A DNA stretch of 64,000 nt, taken from positions 21,624 to 85,623 of the forward strand of contig JBGSJZ010000059.1 of the NCBI GenBank assembly GCA_041741455.1. Reading direction: 5' to 3'. Below the pieces are notes generated by a model. That model saw nothing but the letters and a program-made list of their open reading frames with translations. It made no database searches and had not been told where the DNA came from. Each line of letters opens with the position of its first letter. Position 1 is the first letter of the stretch. This document shows positions 1 through 8,297 of this stretch, piece by piece. Position numbers and translations under genes: made by a program. The stretch is from CALESS01 sp041741455. GTDB taxonomy: Bacteria > Chloroflexota > Anaerolineae > Anaerolineales > Anaerolineaceae.

Positions 1-49
1 CGGAGACTTATATCACAGGTCGGGCGGGGTAAGAAATTTTTTCTCCTGG

Positions 50-613
50 CTAATTCACGGATCCTTTTACCATTTTTACCCCCAGTTGATAAGCTTTTTG
101 CATCAGTTCAGGGTTCTTCTGGGCATCTCCCACATCATTTAAAGAACCATAGACCCAACCTGCAATCTTTGCCCGCAGGAAATTCAGCATGGTTTCAAAG
201 GTGTGGATGGCATTAATCGCCCCGGAATTGTATAGATCTGTATCCCCATAAGTCAGGATGATGCCAAATGGTTTTCCTCTAAATGCATCATGGTCGTTTT
301 TCCAGATGGAATACCAGCGATCGATGCAGATCTTAAGTTGGGCGCTATAGGTGAACCAATAAATTGGGCTGGCAAGGACGATTGCATCAGCTTCGATTAA
401 CTTGTCAAAGAGCGGTTGCATGTCGTCCTTGGTTGTACATTTGCCGGTTTTCACGCAAGCATCACATCCATTGCATGGGTGAATGTTCAATTTATGTAAA
501 GATATGCATTCAACCTGAGCACCTGCTTGAAGCGCGCCTTCAGCAAGTTGGTCTGCCAGGGTTGAACTATTCCCGTGAGGGCGGGGGCTGCTTTTTATTA
601 TCAGAATCTTCAT
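50..613 (-). CDS. NADPH-dependent FMN reductase / flavodoxin-fold NAD(P)H oxidoreductase
   Basis: A 187-residue cytoplasmic flavoprotein of the flavodoxin-like NADPH-dependent FMN reductase family, expected to bind FMN and pass electrons from NAD(P)H to small acceptors. The N-terminus MKILIIKSSPRPHGNSS is the phosphate-binding beta1-loop of the fold; ASPIYWFTYSAQLK is the second flavin loop. A CNGCDACVKTGKC cluster near residue 45 is typical of the iron-sulfur flavoprotein-like subgroup, so a metal or Fe-S site is possible but not proven. I start at 613 because AAGGTGA lies just upstream; a longer frame to 691 lacks the family start. It is transcribed divergently from terC. The exact substrate cannot be told. 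Confidence 0.85.
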   Translation of the reverse strand: MKILIIKSSPRPHGNSSTLADQLAEGALQAGAQVECISLHKLNIHPCNGCDACVKTGKCTTKDDMQPLFDKLIEADAIVLASPIYWFTYSAQLKICIDRWYSIWKNDHDAFRGKPFGIILTYGDTDLYNSGAINAIHTFETMLNFLRAKIAGWVYGSLNDVGDAQKNPELMQKAYQLGVKMVKGSVN

Positions 614-827
614 AATATTGTCACCTTGTTCTAGAGTGGGCCGATGAAAAGAAATCAAATTGATTATCAGCTTTTCAGACTGACCCTGCAAGTGATTTGT
701 AATAATTGCTCAAAATGTCTTATTTTTCTGAAGAAATGTCAATATTTTTGTGCCCTTATGCACTGGTACTCTGGAGCATAAACAGAGTAGAATAATGCGC
801 CAGACCAATTATGTATAAGGCGGTTCT
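614..827. promoter_or_regulatory. Divergent intergenic region before terC, with a small inverted repeat
   Basis: No gene is seen. The region must carry promoters for the flavin reductase (minus) and terC (plus). A 7-bp perfect inverted repeat, TACTCTG / CAGAGTA with a 9-nt spacer, lies at 767-789, about 40 nt before the terC start; it could be an operator or a leader hairpin. I looked for the manganese riboswitch often found upstream of TerC genes and did not recognise its conserved loops. Confidence 0.3.
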
Positions 828-1700
828 ATGGATTGGACTATCCCACTGATTATTCTTCAGCTCATTGTTCTAGAAGGGCTGCTATCTATTGATAACGCAG
901 CAGTTCTAGGCGCTATGGTGATTCATCTGCCAGAGGACAGGCCGATTGAGTGGCCTGGAAAGCTGAAATGGTTGGGTGACAAGCTCCATTTCATACTGGG
1001 GAACCAACGCTCAGCCGCCTTGAAGGTGGGTTTACTGGGGGCTTACGCCGGGCGCGGTTTGATGCTATTGTTGGCCAGTTTGGTTGTGAATAATCCCTGG
1101 CTCAAGATTTTTGGGGCGGCGTATTTGATCCGGCTGGCTTTCGAAAACCTGGGAATGGCCGAGGAAAGCAGCGCAGATTCTGAAATCCGGATGGTCAAGG
1201 CAACTTCCTTCTGGGGAGTTGTTGTCAGTGTTGAACTGGCAGACCTGGTTTTCAGTCTGGACAATGTCGTCGCAGCTGTGTCCTTATCCGATAAGTTATG
1301 GGTGGTATTGGTCGGTGTTGCTATGGGGATTTTATTCATGCGCTTTGCAGCCGGGCTATTCAGCCGGGCCGTCGAAAGAATACCGGTTTTGCGTGAAGCA
1401 GCTTACTTATTGGTTTTTAATATCGGTGTTGAATTATTGCTGGAAGAACTGGCCGGGGTGGAAATTTCGGATTGGCTGCGTTTTACGATTTCAGTCGGAA
1501 CCATCCTGCTGGCGTTAGCGTATGCACGTTTCAAATTTCTGCGCATCTTCCGACCTGTTATCATCTGGATTGCCCAGGGTTTTTTGAAAATCAACGAGGT
1601 GATTGACTGGGCTTTGGTTCCATTGATCGTTATGCTTGGGTTGATCAAACGGGGTTTGGTTGCACTTTTCACCCGGCCAGAAAAAGCTAAATCCACTTGA
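828..1700 (+). CDS. TerC family integral membrane protein, probable metal ion exporter
   Basis: A 290-residue polytopic inner-membrane protein of the TerC family (tellurium resistance; several members export Mn2+). The family's duplicated acidic motif is visible twice: EGLLSIDNA at residues 16-24 and ELADLVFSLDN near 135-145, each with the D-N pair that lines the proposed metal site. About seven or eight hydrophobic segments follow the usual pattern. The length is normal for the short TerC type without CBS domains. It is single-cistronic: an intrinsic terminator follows directly. TerC is often linked to the Ter stress systems; a kinase/PP2C/vWA operon lies about 7 kb downstream, but no other ter gene is adjacent. 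Manganese specificity is inferred from relatives. Confidence 0.9.
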   Translation: MDWTIPLIILQLIVLEGLLSIDNAAVLGAMVIHLPEDRPIEWPGKLKWLGDKLHFILGNQRSAALKVGLLGAYAGRGLMLLLASLVVNNPWLKIFGAAYLIRLAFENLGMAEESSADSEIRMVKATSFWGVVVSVELADLVFSLDNVVAAVSLSDKLWVVLVGVAMGILFMRFAAGLFSRAVERIPVLREAAYLLVFNIGVELLLEELAGVEISDWLRFTISVGTILLALAYARFKFLRIFRPVIIWIAQGFLKINEVIDWALVPLIVMLGLIKRGLVALFTRPEKAKST

Positions 1701-1707
1701 AATCAAC

Positions 1708-1740
1708 CACCCCCGAAATCGGTTTCGAGGGTGTTTTTTT
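1708..1740 (+). terminator. Intrinsic terminator after terC
   Basis: An 11-bp stem (CACCC, one C-A mismatch, CGAAA) with a TCGG loop at 1708-1733 is followed by seven T residues. It separates terC from the convergent GNAT gene. Confidence 0.85.
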
Positions 1741-1742
1741 GA

Positions 1743-2180
1743 TCAGAGTTCTTTTTCCATCCACATCATTTGCAGCTTGCCAAATAGAACACCGGTAATC
1801 CCCATCGGTTTGTAAGCACAGCGCTCATAAAAACCGGTAGCGGTGAGCCGGGTCAACGTGCCTACTTTATAATAGCCCAATTCCCTAGATTTCTGTTCCA
1901 CTGTTTCGATAAGCAGGCGTCCCACGCCTTTGTGTTGAAAGTCTGGGGCAACGGCCAGATGGGAAAATTGACCCACCCCCGCTTCTTTTTCAAACAATTT
2001 GACCACCCCAACAATCTGATTTGTTCCTTCATCCACTGCCATGTAATGCAAGCTGATCGGCTCGTAATCATCTTTCTCACTACCCGGGTGTTGACCAAGA
2101 GGTTCGCGAAGAACCCGGAAACGGAGAGCGTAATAAGCTTTGAATTCTTCTTTGGTTCTGGGCGAGCGGATAACAACCAT
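1743..2180 (-). CDS. GNAT family N-acetyltransferase
   Basis: A 145-residue single-domain acetyltransferase using acetyl-CoA. The acetyl-CoA binding loop is seen as FQHKGVGRLL near residue 82, preceded by the beta4 strand with HLAVAPD. The N-terminal part, with RFRVLREPLGQHPGSEKDDYE, resembles a subgroup in which this segment marks the substrate pocket; the substrate is unknown. AGGTGA stands six bases before the ATG at 2180. It converges on the terC terminator and has the DsrE-like gene 70 bp upstream on the same strand, so the two may be cotranscribed. Confidence 0.85.
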   Translation of the reverse strand: MVVIRSPRTKEEFKAYYALRFRVLREPLGQHPGSEKDDYEPISLHYMAVDEGTNQIVGVVKLFEKEAGVGQFSHLAVAPDFQHKGVGRLLIETVEQKSRELGYYKVGTLTRLTATGFYERCAYKPMGITGVLFGKLQMMWMEKEL

Positions 2181-2249
2181 GAGTCACCTGGGACATTGCA
2201 AGGAGTAGTTAAAATTATACTTGATAATCACAAGTTGTTCTGGGATCCA

Positions 2250-2591
2250 TCAGACACTCAGAACCTTGCCTGCTTTCTGCAATGTCTCCAGAATATCTCC
2301 CATCCCACCAACCACCCCAGCTTCGACTTGATCGGAGAGTTGAAAGAAATCCAGGCAGGTTTTACATAAAACCAATTCAACGCCCAACTTTTCCAGAGTT
2401 TTGAGTTGACTAATTACAGGAGATCCAGAGCATGCCAATTTCACGCCTTCGGTATAGAACAGGATTTTGGCCGGAAGTTGACCTGACTCAATCCACAGAC
2501 TGAGAAATTTAGAGACTAGGGCCTGACTTAATGCGTGGGGAGCTTCTCCCAGACCATTCCGGGTAAACAGGATGACGGTGTCATTGCTCAT
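2250..2591 (-). CDS. DsrE-like protein resembling the C-terminal domain of YedF
   Basis: A 113-residue cytoplasmic protein of the DsrE/DsrF sulfur-relay superfamily. The segments FYTEGVKLACSGSPV, LEKLGVELVLCKTCLDFF and GGMGDILETLQKA match the C-terminal half of YedF, a sulfurtransferase-like protein found near selenium genes; Cys in CKTC is the likely persulfide carrier. YedF usually has an N-terminal TusA domain, which is absent here, so this is a stand-alone DsrE unit. A strong AGGAGAAAG site precedes the ATG at 2591. No selD or selA is seen in the window, so a selenium role is not supported by context. Its sulfur donor or partner is unknown. Confidence 0.75.
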   Translation of the reverse strand: MSNDTVILFTRNGLGEAPHALSQALVSKFLSLWIESGQLPAKILFYTEGVKLACSGSPVISQLKTLEKLGVELVLCKTCLDFFQLSDQVEAGVVGGMGDILETLQKAGKVLSV

Positions 2592-2950
2592 GGCTTTCTC
2601 CTGAGGTTAAAAATATTGACTGCCAGCCAAGACGAGACTGGATATTTGAATTTCTATCTATCCAACCCAGTATGGCTGAAAGGTGAAGGGGTGCGACCAG
2701 CTCCCCTGCCAAGCCATCAAGAATAATCGTCTTGGATCCAACGAATCTGTTGGACTGGTTCCATAAGCTGCTTGGGCGTTCCAATCACACAAAATTGAAG
2801 TTGTCTTGCTGGGCGTAGCGAAGAATCATATCAGCTTTCCGAAGACTCTGGGCTGTGCTCGGAGTGACAATCTGTCAATATCGATTATTATAATGAATTA
2901 ACCGGATCAGCTACCCGGATATGGGATCTTGGTTGGTTCCAAAGATCTAC
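2592..2950. other. Gene-free 359-bp stretch with a decayed coding trace
   Basis: No intact gene fits here. The stretch holds the leader of the DsrE-like gene and, at 2717-2870 on the minus strand, a protein-like trace broken by a stop and frameshift (listed separately). No tRNA or clear hairpin terminator was found. Confidence 0.5.
2717..2870 (-). pseudogene. Possible remnant of an oxidoreductase C-terminus
   Basis: On the minus strand one frame reads TPSTAQSLRKADMILRYAQQ and on to DNFNFV before a stop; shifting by one base continues as IGTPKQLMEPVQQIRWIQDD and ends at a stop at 2717-2719. The IGTPKQL-type ending resembles the tail of luciferase-like flavin monooxygenases, but the match is short and from memory only. 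There is no start codon region or ribosome site upstream. Either a decayed 3' fragment or chance. Confidence 0.25.
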
Positions 2951-3952
2951 TCAAACCCGCAAGCCGGCATTAACGCGCTTCTGATTAACCAACCACCAGG
3001 TAACGGTATCTTGAAGAGTATTCACAAAAGGACGCGGTTGGTACCCTAATTCTTTCTCGGCACGCTTGCTGCTAATCTGGGAATTGCTATTGACTGTCTC
3101 CAGTGAATAGCGCGTGAAGCGGGGTCGTTTGCGATAAACCTTATAGTAAATATCAGTGAGATAGGTAGCCCAAAGGGCAACCGGCAGGGGGATGGTAATC
3201 GCCAGGGAGCGATTGTTGACAAGTTTTGCCACTGTGGAGCGAATTCCTTTAATCGAAACCTGATGACCGCCAATAATGTAGGTTTGCCCCGGTTTGCCTT
3301 TTAAACTGGCCAGAATTTGGGCGCGGGCCACGTCCCGAACATCCACCCAGTCAAACATACCTTTGACCAAAAATGAGACTTTCTTGGTCATCCATTCAAT
3401 AATTTGTTCTCCCATTTCAGAGCGGCGGTAATCAAATGGACCGATGACACCAGTCGGGCAAAGGATGACAGAATCCAACCCATTATGGTTGGCCTGAAGA
3501 ACTTCCATAGAAGCCAGGGCTTTGGTCCGGTCATAAGGACCTGCTTCGTTATCTGTATCGAACGGTTGGGTTTCATCGATTTGCACCCCCAGAGGGGGAC
3601 GGGCCAGGGCATGGATGGAGGAGGTGTAGATGAATTTTTTTACTCCATTGGCCATAGAGCTTGCCAGTACATTCTTCGTGCCTTCCACGTTGACTTTGTA
3701 GAGTAAATCCTCTCTGCCGGGTTCAATGGAAACCAGGGCTGCCAAATGGAAAACGGTTTTAACGCCATGCATTGCCTGGTCCAGCGTTGACGGATCCAGA
3801 ATATTGCCATAGACCACCTCTACCCGGGTACCTTCCAAGGCTGCTGTGTCTTCACCGGGAAGAACCAACACGCGGACAGAGTTGCCAGCTCCTTCTAATT
3901 CACGAACCAATACATTGCCGAGATGCCCAGTGCCACCTGTTACTAGAATCAT
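2951..3952 (-). CDS. NAD(P)-dependent epimerase/reductase (extended SDR, dihydroflavonol reductase-like)
   Basis: A 333-residue cytoplasmic extended short-chain dehydrogenase/reductase. The Rossmann motif GGTGHLG is at residues 6-12, the catalytic Tyr and Lys are in YDRTK at 140-144, and the Ser pair is at 111-112. The sequence is closest in style to dihydroflavonol-4-reductase/HpnA-like enzymes that reduce or epimerise a carbonyl or sugar substrate; the true substrate is not visible. The start at 3952 gives the motif its usual N-terminal position. A perfect 20-bp palindrome of TetR-operator type sits 26 bp upstream, so the gene is probably repressed by a TetR-family protein encoded elsewhere. 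Confidence 0.85.
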   Translation of the reverse strand: MILVTGGTGHLGNVLVRELEGAGNSVRVLVLPGEDTAALEGTRVEVVYGNILDPSTLDQAMHGVKTVFHLAALVSIEPGREDLLYKVNVEGTKNVLASSMANGVKKFIYTSSIHALARPPLGVQIDETQPFDTDNEAGPYDRTKALASMEVLQANHNGLDSVILCPTGVIGPFDYRRSEMGEQIIEWMTKKVSFLVKGMFDWVDVRDVARAQILASLKGKPGQTYIIGGHQVSIKGIRSTVAKLVNNRSLAITIPLPVALWATYLTDIYYKVYRKRPRFTRYSLETVNSNSQISSKRAEKELGYQPRPFVNTLQDTVTWWLVNQKRVNAGLRV

Positions 3953-3977
3953 GTACCTCTCCAGACTTGTAAAATAA

Positions 3978-3997
3978 AATACCGACCGGTCGGTATT
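3978..3997. promoter_or_regulatory. Perfect 20-bp palindrome, probable TetR-family operator
   Basis: AATACCGACCGGTCGGTATT is a perfect dyad centred between 3987 and 3988, located 26-45 bp before the SDR start. The ACCGACCGGTCGGT core is the type bound by several TetR-family repressors of lipid and aromatic acid metabolism. No tetR gene is in the window. Confidence 0.75.
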
Positions 3998-4272
3998 ATT
4001 TTAACTAGTTTCAGGTTAAAAGTCAATGAACAGATTTTAAAAAGGCTGCTCGCACACCCGGAGGTAGGGGTCATGCACACGAAGTGCGCCTTTGGCGAAC
4101 GATTTTTTGAATTCCCCTTACTGACCAGGTTTGAGACACAAACATCAAATAAGGAGCCAGGATTGGGAACACCAAAATCGTGAAAAATTCCCTTGACAGG
4201 TAAGCAACCCGGCGGGTATAATTCGACGGCTTTGGAAATAACACAGGATGGCAAGGAAATAGGAGTAGATCA
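3998..4272. other. Intergenic region between the SDR gene and rpmF
   Basis: No gene is supported. The left end carries the TetR-type palindrome and the promoter side of the SDR gene; the right end carries the rpmF promoter. The middle (about 4020-4180) has a GCAC/GTGC mini-hairpin near 4074 but no recognisable RNA. Confidence 0.5.
4193..4222 (+). promoter_or_regulatory. Sigma-70-like promoter for rpmF
   Basis: TTGACA at 4193-4198 and TATAAT at 4217-4222, both perfect consensus, separated by 18 bp, about 50 bp before the rpmF start. A strong constitutive promoter fits a ribosomal protein gene. Confidence 0.85.
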
Positions 4273-4473
4273 ATGGTTCCTCAACCAAAACGAAAATTAT
4301 CGAAGGGTCGCCGCGATCGTCGCCGCGCCCATGACGCGCTGCAGGCCAACAATCTGGTTCAGTGCAGCAATTGTGGTGAGATGCGCCTGCCTCATACCGT
4401 CTGCCCAAAATGCGGACATTATCAGGGTCGGGAAGTAGTTGCAGCCGAAAAAGAAGAGAAGAAATCGAAGTAA
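4273..4473 (+). CDS. rpmF: Ribosomal protein bL32
   Basis: A 66-residue large-subunit ribosomal protein. The start MVPQPKRKLSKGRRDRRR and the zinc ribbon with C31, C34, C44 and C47 are those of the zinc-binding form of L32. The C-terminal tail is a short Glu/Lys-rich extension. A GGAG-containing site precedes the ATG. In many bacteria rpmF is followed by plsX; here it stands alone, with a promoter before and a terminator after, and plsX lies 42 kb away. Confidence 0.97.
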   Translation: MVPQPKRKLSKGRRDRRRAHDALQANNLVQCSNCGEMRLPHTVCPKCGHYQGREVVAAEKEEKKSK

Positions 4474-4505
4474 ATTCCGGTTGTACGCAAGCATTCGCGC
4501 TGATT

Positions 4506-4535
4506 AAAAATCCTCCGAGTTATCGGAGGATTTTT
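4506..4535 (+). terminator. Bidirectional intrinsic terminator after rpmF
   Basis: A perfect 13-bp stem, AAAAATCCTCCGA / TCGGAGGATTTTT, with a GTTA loop. The A and T flanks allow termination in both directions, serving rpmF and the converging acylphosphatase transcript. Confidence 0.9.
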
Positions 4536-4619
4536 GCTATGAACTAATTTTCATTAAACAATTCTTGGGTGTTATTGGCCTTGACCTCCGAAACTTTCCG
4601 GGATGAAGACTTGCCCCTG

Positions 4620-4910
4620 CTAGACTGTGCGAGCCATCTCAAAAGTCGTGTACTCCCCACTAGACGGTTGCCAATCTTGCTGAATCGATTCAACCCAGGA
4701 TGAACGCGGACCACGATAAAGGTTTTCGAGCAAGGTTTCCAATTGAGGGCGCAAGCCCACTGCCAAAACCTCCACCTGCCCGGAATAAGTGTTGCGCACC
4801 CAACCGGTTAATTGCAGGGTGCGGGCATTCTCCAGAACGAACATTCGGAATCCGACCCCTTGAACATGGCCATTAATGATGGCATGGAGCTGAAATAAAC
4901 CTGTGCTCAT
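4620..4910 (-). CDS. acyP: Acylphosphatase
   Basis: A 96-residue cytoplasmic enzyme hydrolysing acyl phosphates. The signature GHVQGVGFR (residues 14-22) and WVRN (37-40) carry the catalytic pair Arg22 and Asn40. Length is normal for the family. Its ATG overlaps the TGA of the upstream membrane peptidase gene (ATGA at 4907-4910), so translation is coupled and the gene is the last of a protease/HEAT operon. There is no evident functional link between acylphosphatase and those neighbours. Confidence 0.92.
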   Translation of the reverse strand: MSTGLFQLHAIINGHVQGVGFRMFVLENARTLQLTGWVRNTYSGQVEVLAVGLRPQLETLLENLYRGPRSSWVESIQQDWQPSSGEYTTFEMARTV

Positions 4911-6154
4911 TCACTATCATCCACTCTGATGGTGGTTTTCTTGCGGCGGTAGACTCCAACTACAATTAGGGGAGGGAGGAGGATAATTGCAGCCAGGAAG
5001 AAGTACGGGGATAATTTTCGTAAGGCTAATGCATTGACATTGACCCCGAGGACTTCCTGTTTCCAACGGCTTTCCAATTTATTCAAGTCAGTTTTGTACA
5101 CGACCGAAACTGCGCTTTCGCAATCCATTCCATCAGCATACTTTTGCAGGATGGTCTGGAGTTTTGAAATACCGAATTGGTCGCTTAAAAACCTGACAAA
5201 TGAAGCCGATTGAGCATAAGCCTGGAGTGCCAACGAAGCTTCTGTGGGAAATTCATCACACAGCCCCACCATCGGTAATAGCGTGCTGTCCTGGGCAGCC
5301 TGGTCCAGGGAGCGAGAGTAATCTGGATTTGGATAGATTTCGGCAAGGGAGGCCAAGCCTTCGCTGAGCCAGGTAGGGGTGTTTGAGTATTGATCCCCGG
5401 TAACCTGGTAAAGCAAAATATGCATGATTTCATGAGGAAGTAAGCGCTCCAGTTCCAAGCGTTGTTCAATGGTTGGAGGTAAGGAGATCAGAATTAAATT
5501 AAGGTCAGCACTGGCATGACCCGCAATCCAAGTCAGACGGCCTAATTGCAGCGCGTCCTGAAGATCTTTGCCTGAGGAATAAATAAAGATGCGAATAGGG
5601 AGGGGGGGAGAGATCGGTAGATAGGAAACTGCTGAGCGCAGGCCGTCCAGCGCAACTTGAAGAACCGTATCCCCTAGAGCCAGGTCAGCAGAATTCCAGA
5701 ACACTTCAAATCGATTGTCGGTGGTGGATTGCCATTCAAAGCGATTGTCGATGTAATCAAACGAAAATCTGTCTGACTCAAAAGTGGTCCCATCTGTCAG
5801 CCTGCCTTTGAACCAGTAATCCACCAGGCCAAATGGCCGGATTGAATTCTTCTGAAGATCCAACTGGTAGATGACATCGTTGTTTTCCGCCAGGTTAAGC
5901 GACTGGTTGATGGGTGATTGCGTACCAGATTGAATTAACAAGACAACTTCGGAAACAGGCAGGGTAGAATTAAGCCGGGCTTGAAAAGTTGCCTGGATAC
6001 CAAATTGATAAAACACCGCCACATCTTCGAAACTGACCTTGGCAGGTGAACTGGCATCAACCGGGTTTGGGTATAAAATCCAGTTACCAAGGAGAGCCAG
6101 AAAAATGATACAGGAAGCCAGTTTAGTGGCGATTCCGCTTTTTCTTTGGCTCAT
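4907..6154 (-). CDS. Membrane-anchored zinc peptidase of the peptidase MA (gluzincin) type
   Basis: An exported protein of about 415 residues. An N-terminal hydrophobic segment (IIFLALLGNWILY) acts as signal or anchor, and a C-terminal helix (FFLAAIILLPPLIVVGV) is followed by RRKK, so the body is expected outside the membrane with the tail in. The zinc motif HEIMH is at 241-245 and the third ligand Glu lies in WLSEGLA about 20 residues later, the gluzincin pattern. The substrate is unknown. The start is uncertain: 6154 gives a normal signal peptide; frames open to 6172 and 6232 overlap the HEAT gene more deeply. It overlaps that gene by 32 nt and acyP by 4 nt. Confidence 0.8.
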   Translation of the reverse strand: MSQRKSGIATKLASCIIFLALLGNWILYPNPVDASSPAKVSFEDVAVFYQFGIQATFQARLNSTLPVSEVVLLIQSGTQSPINQSLNLAENNDVIYQLDLQKNSIRPFGLVDYWFKGRLTDGTTFESDRFSFDYIDNRFEWQSTTDNRFEVFWNSADLALGDTVLQVALDGLRSAVSYLPISPPLPIRIFIYSSGKDLQDALQLGRLTWIAGHASADLNLILISLPPTIEQRLELERLLPHEIMHILLYQVTGDQYSNTPTWLSEGLASLAEIYPNPDYSRSLDQAAQDSTLLPMVGLCDEFPTEASLALQAYAQSASFVRFLSDQFGISKLQTILQKYADGMDCESAVSVVYKTDLNKLESRWKQEVLGVNVNALALRKLSPYFFLAAIILLPPLIVVGVYRRKKTTIRVDDSE

Positions 6155-7181
6155 CGGGAGCGGAGCTTTCATCTTCATCCGTAGGTATTTCTGGCCCAGA
6201 TTCGTCATCATCGTCGATTTCCAGATCTTCAAAGTTGAACAAGAGCGGTCGTTCGGCTTCTTCGGTAAAATCCAAATTTTCCAGAGCGCTCTCGATTATT
6301 TCTAGTTCTTCTTCGTCTTCACATTCTTCCAATGCTTCCTTCAGAAGTTCCCGAACGCCTTCGCCGCCAATGGAACCGAGGGCTAACATGGCTGAAAGAC
6401 GGACTTCATCATCCAACAATTCCGGGGTGGCCAACAAATTCAGCAAGGGCAGACGGGCAGATTCCAAATACATTTCACCGGCTGCCCGCACTGCCTCCAG
6501 TTGAATATCCGCTTCCGAATTGGTAAGCTCTTCCAGGATAATTTTTTCCCAGGTTGGGACGCCAGACCGGCCCATGGCAAATAATGCAGAAGCCATCCAT
6601 TCACTATCTTTGCTCAAATAAGCTTCTCGAACGAGGGCGTTCACATCTGGTCGGGTTGCAAATCCCATCGACTCCAGAGCCCGCCGGCGGACGAGAGGCA
6701 AGTCATCTCCATTCATTTTGACGACCAGCGCATCCACTACACGAATGGCCTGATCCTCCGGAATTTCCTCCATCATTCCCAGATAAACAAAAAAGCCCAG
6801 GGTGCTGGCAGCGGTTGCCCGTACTTCAGGGTCCGGATCTTTCTTCATTATCCGGATAAAGACGGGGATCAATTTCAGATCTTCTTCTTCGTATAATAAA
6901 CGTAAAGCACTGGTCCGGACTTTTGGATTGATATCTTCCAGGGCAATCCGGGCGAGGTCAAAAAAAGAATAGCGAGTATCCAATTCCAAGATTTCTTCCA
7001 GGCCTTCCATCAACTTAATTCGTCGTTCTGGTTTGATATCGGGCCAGGCAAGTTTTAATGCTTTCAATTGGTCAGAGCTGACATCACTGAATTGCCTCAG
7101 AAATCTTGGCTCATAGGGTTTGCTGAGATCCAGCAGCTCTTTCATGGCGTCTTCGAATGTAGGCTCGTGCCGATTGGGCAT
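6123..7181 (-). CDS. HEAT-repeat protein with acidic C-terminal tail
   Basis: A 352-residue soluble protein made of helical HEAT-like repeats: NPKVRTSALRLL, DPEVRATAASTLG, LPLVRRRALESMG, EWMASALFAMG, DIQLEAVRAAG and DEVRLSAMLALG mark at least six units between residues about 85 and 290. The last 60 residues are dominated by Asp and Glu and end in a basic KKKRNRH. It is probably a protein-binding scaffold; its partner is not known. I chose the ATG at 7181, with GGAGAAG just upstream, over an in-frame TTG at 7193. It lies 24 nt after the RseP-type protease gene, in the same operon as a second peptidase. Confidence 0.8.
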   Translation of the reverse strand: MPNRHEPTFEDAMKELLDLSKPYEPRFLRQFSDVSSDQLKALKLAWPDIKPERRIKLMEGLEEILELDTRYSFFDLARIALEDINPKVRTSALRLLYEEEDLKLIPVFIRIMKKDPDPEVRATAASTLGFFVYLGMMEEIPEDQAIRVVDALVVKMNGDDLPLVRRRALESMGFATRPDVNALVREAYLSKDSEWMASALFAMGRSGVPTWEKIILEELTNSEADIQLEAVRAAGEMYLESARLPLLNLLATPELLDDEVRLSAMLALGSIGGEGVRELLKEALEECEDEEELEIIESALENLDFTEEAERPLLFNFEDLEIDDDDESGPEIPTDEDESSAPDEPKKKRNRH

Positions 7182-7205
7182 TTTCTTCTCCAATCTTAGT
7201 AAATA

Positions 7206-8297
7206 TTATGGAATAGAAATTGGATTGATAATATCCTGGAAGGTAATCCAGACCATTAATATAAGCAACAGAATAAAGCCAATCCCGTGAATGGTCGCTT
7301 CCCAACTCGGAGGGACCCGTTTACGGAAGATTAATTCAGGCAGGATGAATACAATCCGACCGCCATCCAGAGCCGGGAGAGGCAACAGGTTGCCGAATCC
7401 TAGCGCGATGGAGATAGTGGCAGCCAGCCTCAGTACAAAAACAGCCGGGAAGGTGGGGCTTTCCTGGGAGGATGTTTGCTGATCCATTGCCTGGGCTTCC
7501 GAAAAGATCCCATACATCCCCACCGGACCGACTACCCTGGCTTCTTCTGGAGCAATGGTGCCTTTAATGAGCTGACCAGGCAGGGAAAGCAGTTGTCCGA
7601 TTTGGTAAGCTGTCTCTTGCGCGCCAATGGAAAGAGCTTTTAAAAAGGAGACAGGCTCATATGGATTGGACATCACAATCCCGATGGCTCCCTGACCTTC
7701 TGGCGGATTTTCGCGCGGAGTCAAGGTGACATCCAACGGTTCATTATTTCGATTCAGGGTGATGGTGACCGGTTTGCCAAGGTTCTGTGCAACCAGCTCA
7801 CGCATGTGTTCGATAGACTGGATGGGAGTTGAATTCAAGCTGACCAGAATATCACTAGGGAGAATTCCAGCAGTTGCTGCCGGCGAATCAGACACAACCT
7901 GGTAGATGCTAACCTTGGAATAATTGGGAGCGCCAGTTTGCATGAATACCATACTGAAGATTAATACCCCCACAAGCAAGTTCATGACTGGACCTCCCAG
8001 TAAAGTTCCCAGGCGAGCCCAAGGACCTGCAGTGGTTAACCAACCTTCTGCTTGAGGATTTTCTTCCCCTTTCAATTTGACAAATGCGCCAAAAGGAATC
8101 CAATTCAACGAAAAGAGGGTTCCACCGAGCGTGAAGAGCTTCACCATACGGGGTGGAAAGCCCATGCCGAACTCAACCACTTCAATTTTACCAAGTTTGG
8201 CCATTAAGAAATGACCGAGCTCGTGCAGAAACGCCAAGACACCGATAAGCAGAACGAACTCCAAGATTTGTAAGGCTGTATTCAGAATACCTTCCAT
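7206..8297 (-). CDS. rseP: Site-2 protease family (M50) membrane metalloprotease, RseP-like
   Basis: A 363-residue integral membrane protease. HELGH at residues 25-29 in the first membrane helix and PALDGG near 308-313 in the last core helix supply the two His and one Asp zinc ligands. A single PDZ domain lies at about 140-215, where E. coli RseP has two. Such proteases cut transmembrane segments, typically of anti-sigma factors or leftover signal peptides. It heads a four-gene minus-strand operon with HEAT, gluzincin and acylphosphatase genes. The usual dxr/uppS neighbours are absent. A GGGAAA site precedes the ATG. Confidence 0.92.
   Translation of the reverse strand: MEGILNTALQILEFVLLIGVLAFLHELGHFLMAKLGKIEVVEFGMGFPPRMVKLFTLGGTLFSLNWIPFGAFVKLKGEENPQAEGWLTTAGPWARLGTLLGGPVMNLLVGVLIFSMVFMQTGAPNYSKVSIYQVVSDSPAATAGILPSDILVSLNSTPIQSIEHMRELVAQNLGKPVTITLNRNNEPLDVTLTPRENPPEGQGAIGIVMSNPYEPVSFLKALSIGAQETAYQIGQLLSLPGQLIKGTIAPEEARVVGPVGMYGIFSEAQAMDQQTSSQESPTFPAVFVLRLAATISIALGFGNLLPLPALDGGRIVFILPELIFRKRVPPSWEATIHGIGFILLLILMVWITFQDIINPISIP

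Noticed and set aside
614..827. Manganese riboswitch upstream of terC
   Set aside because: The conserved loops of the yybP-ykoY motif were not recognisable; only a short inverted repeat is present.
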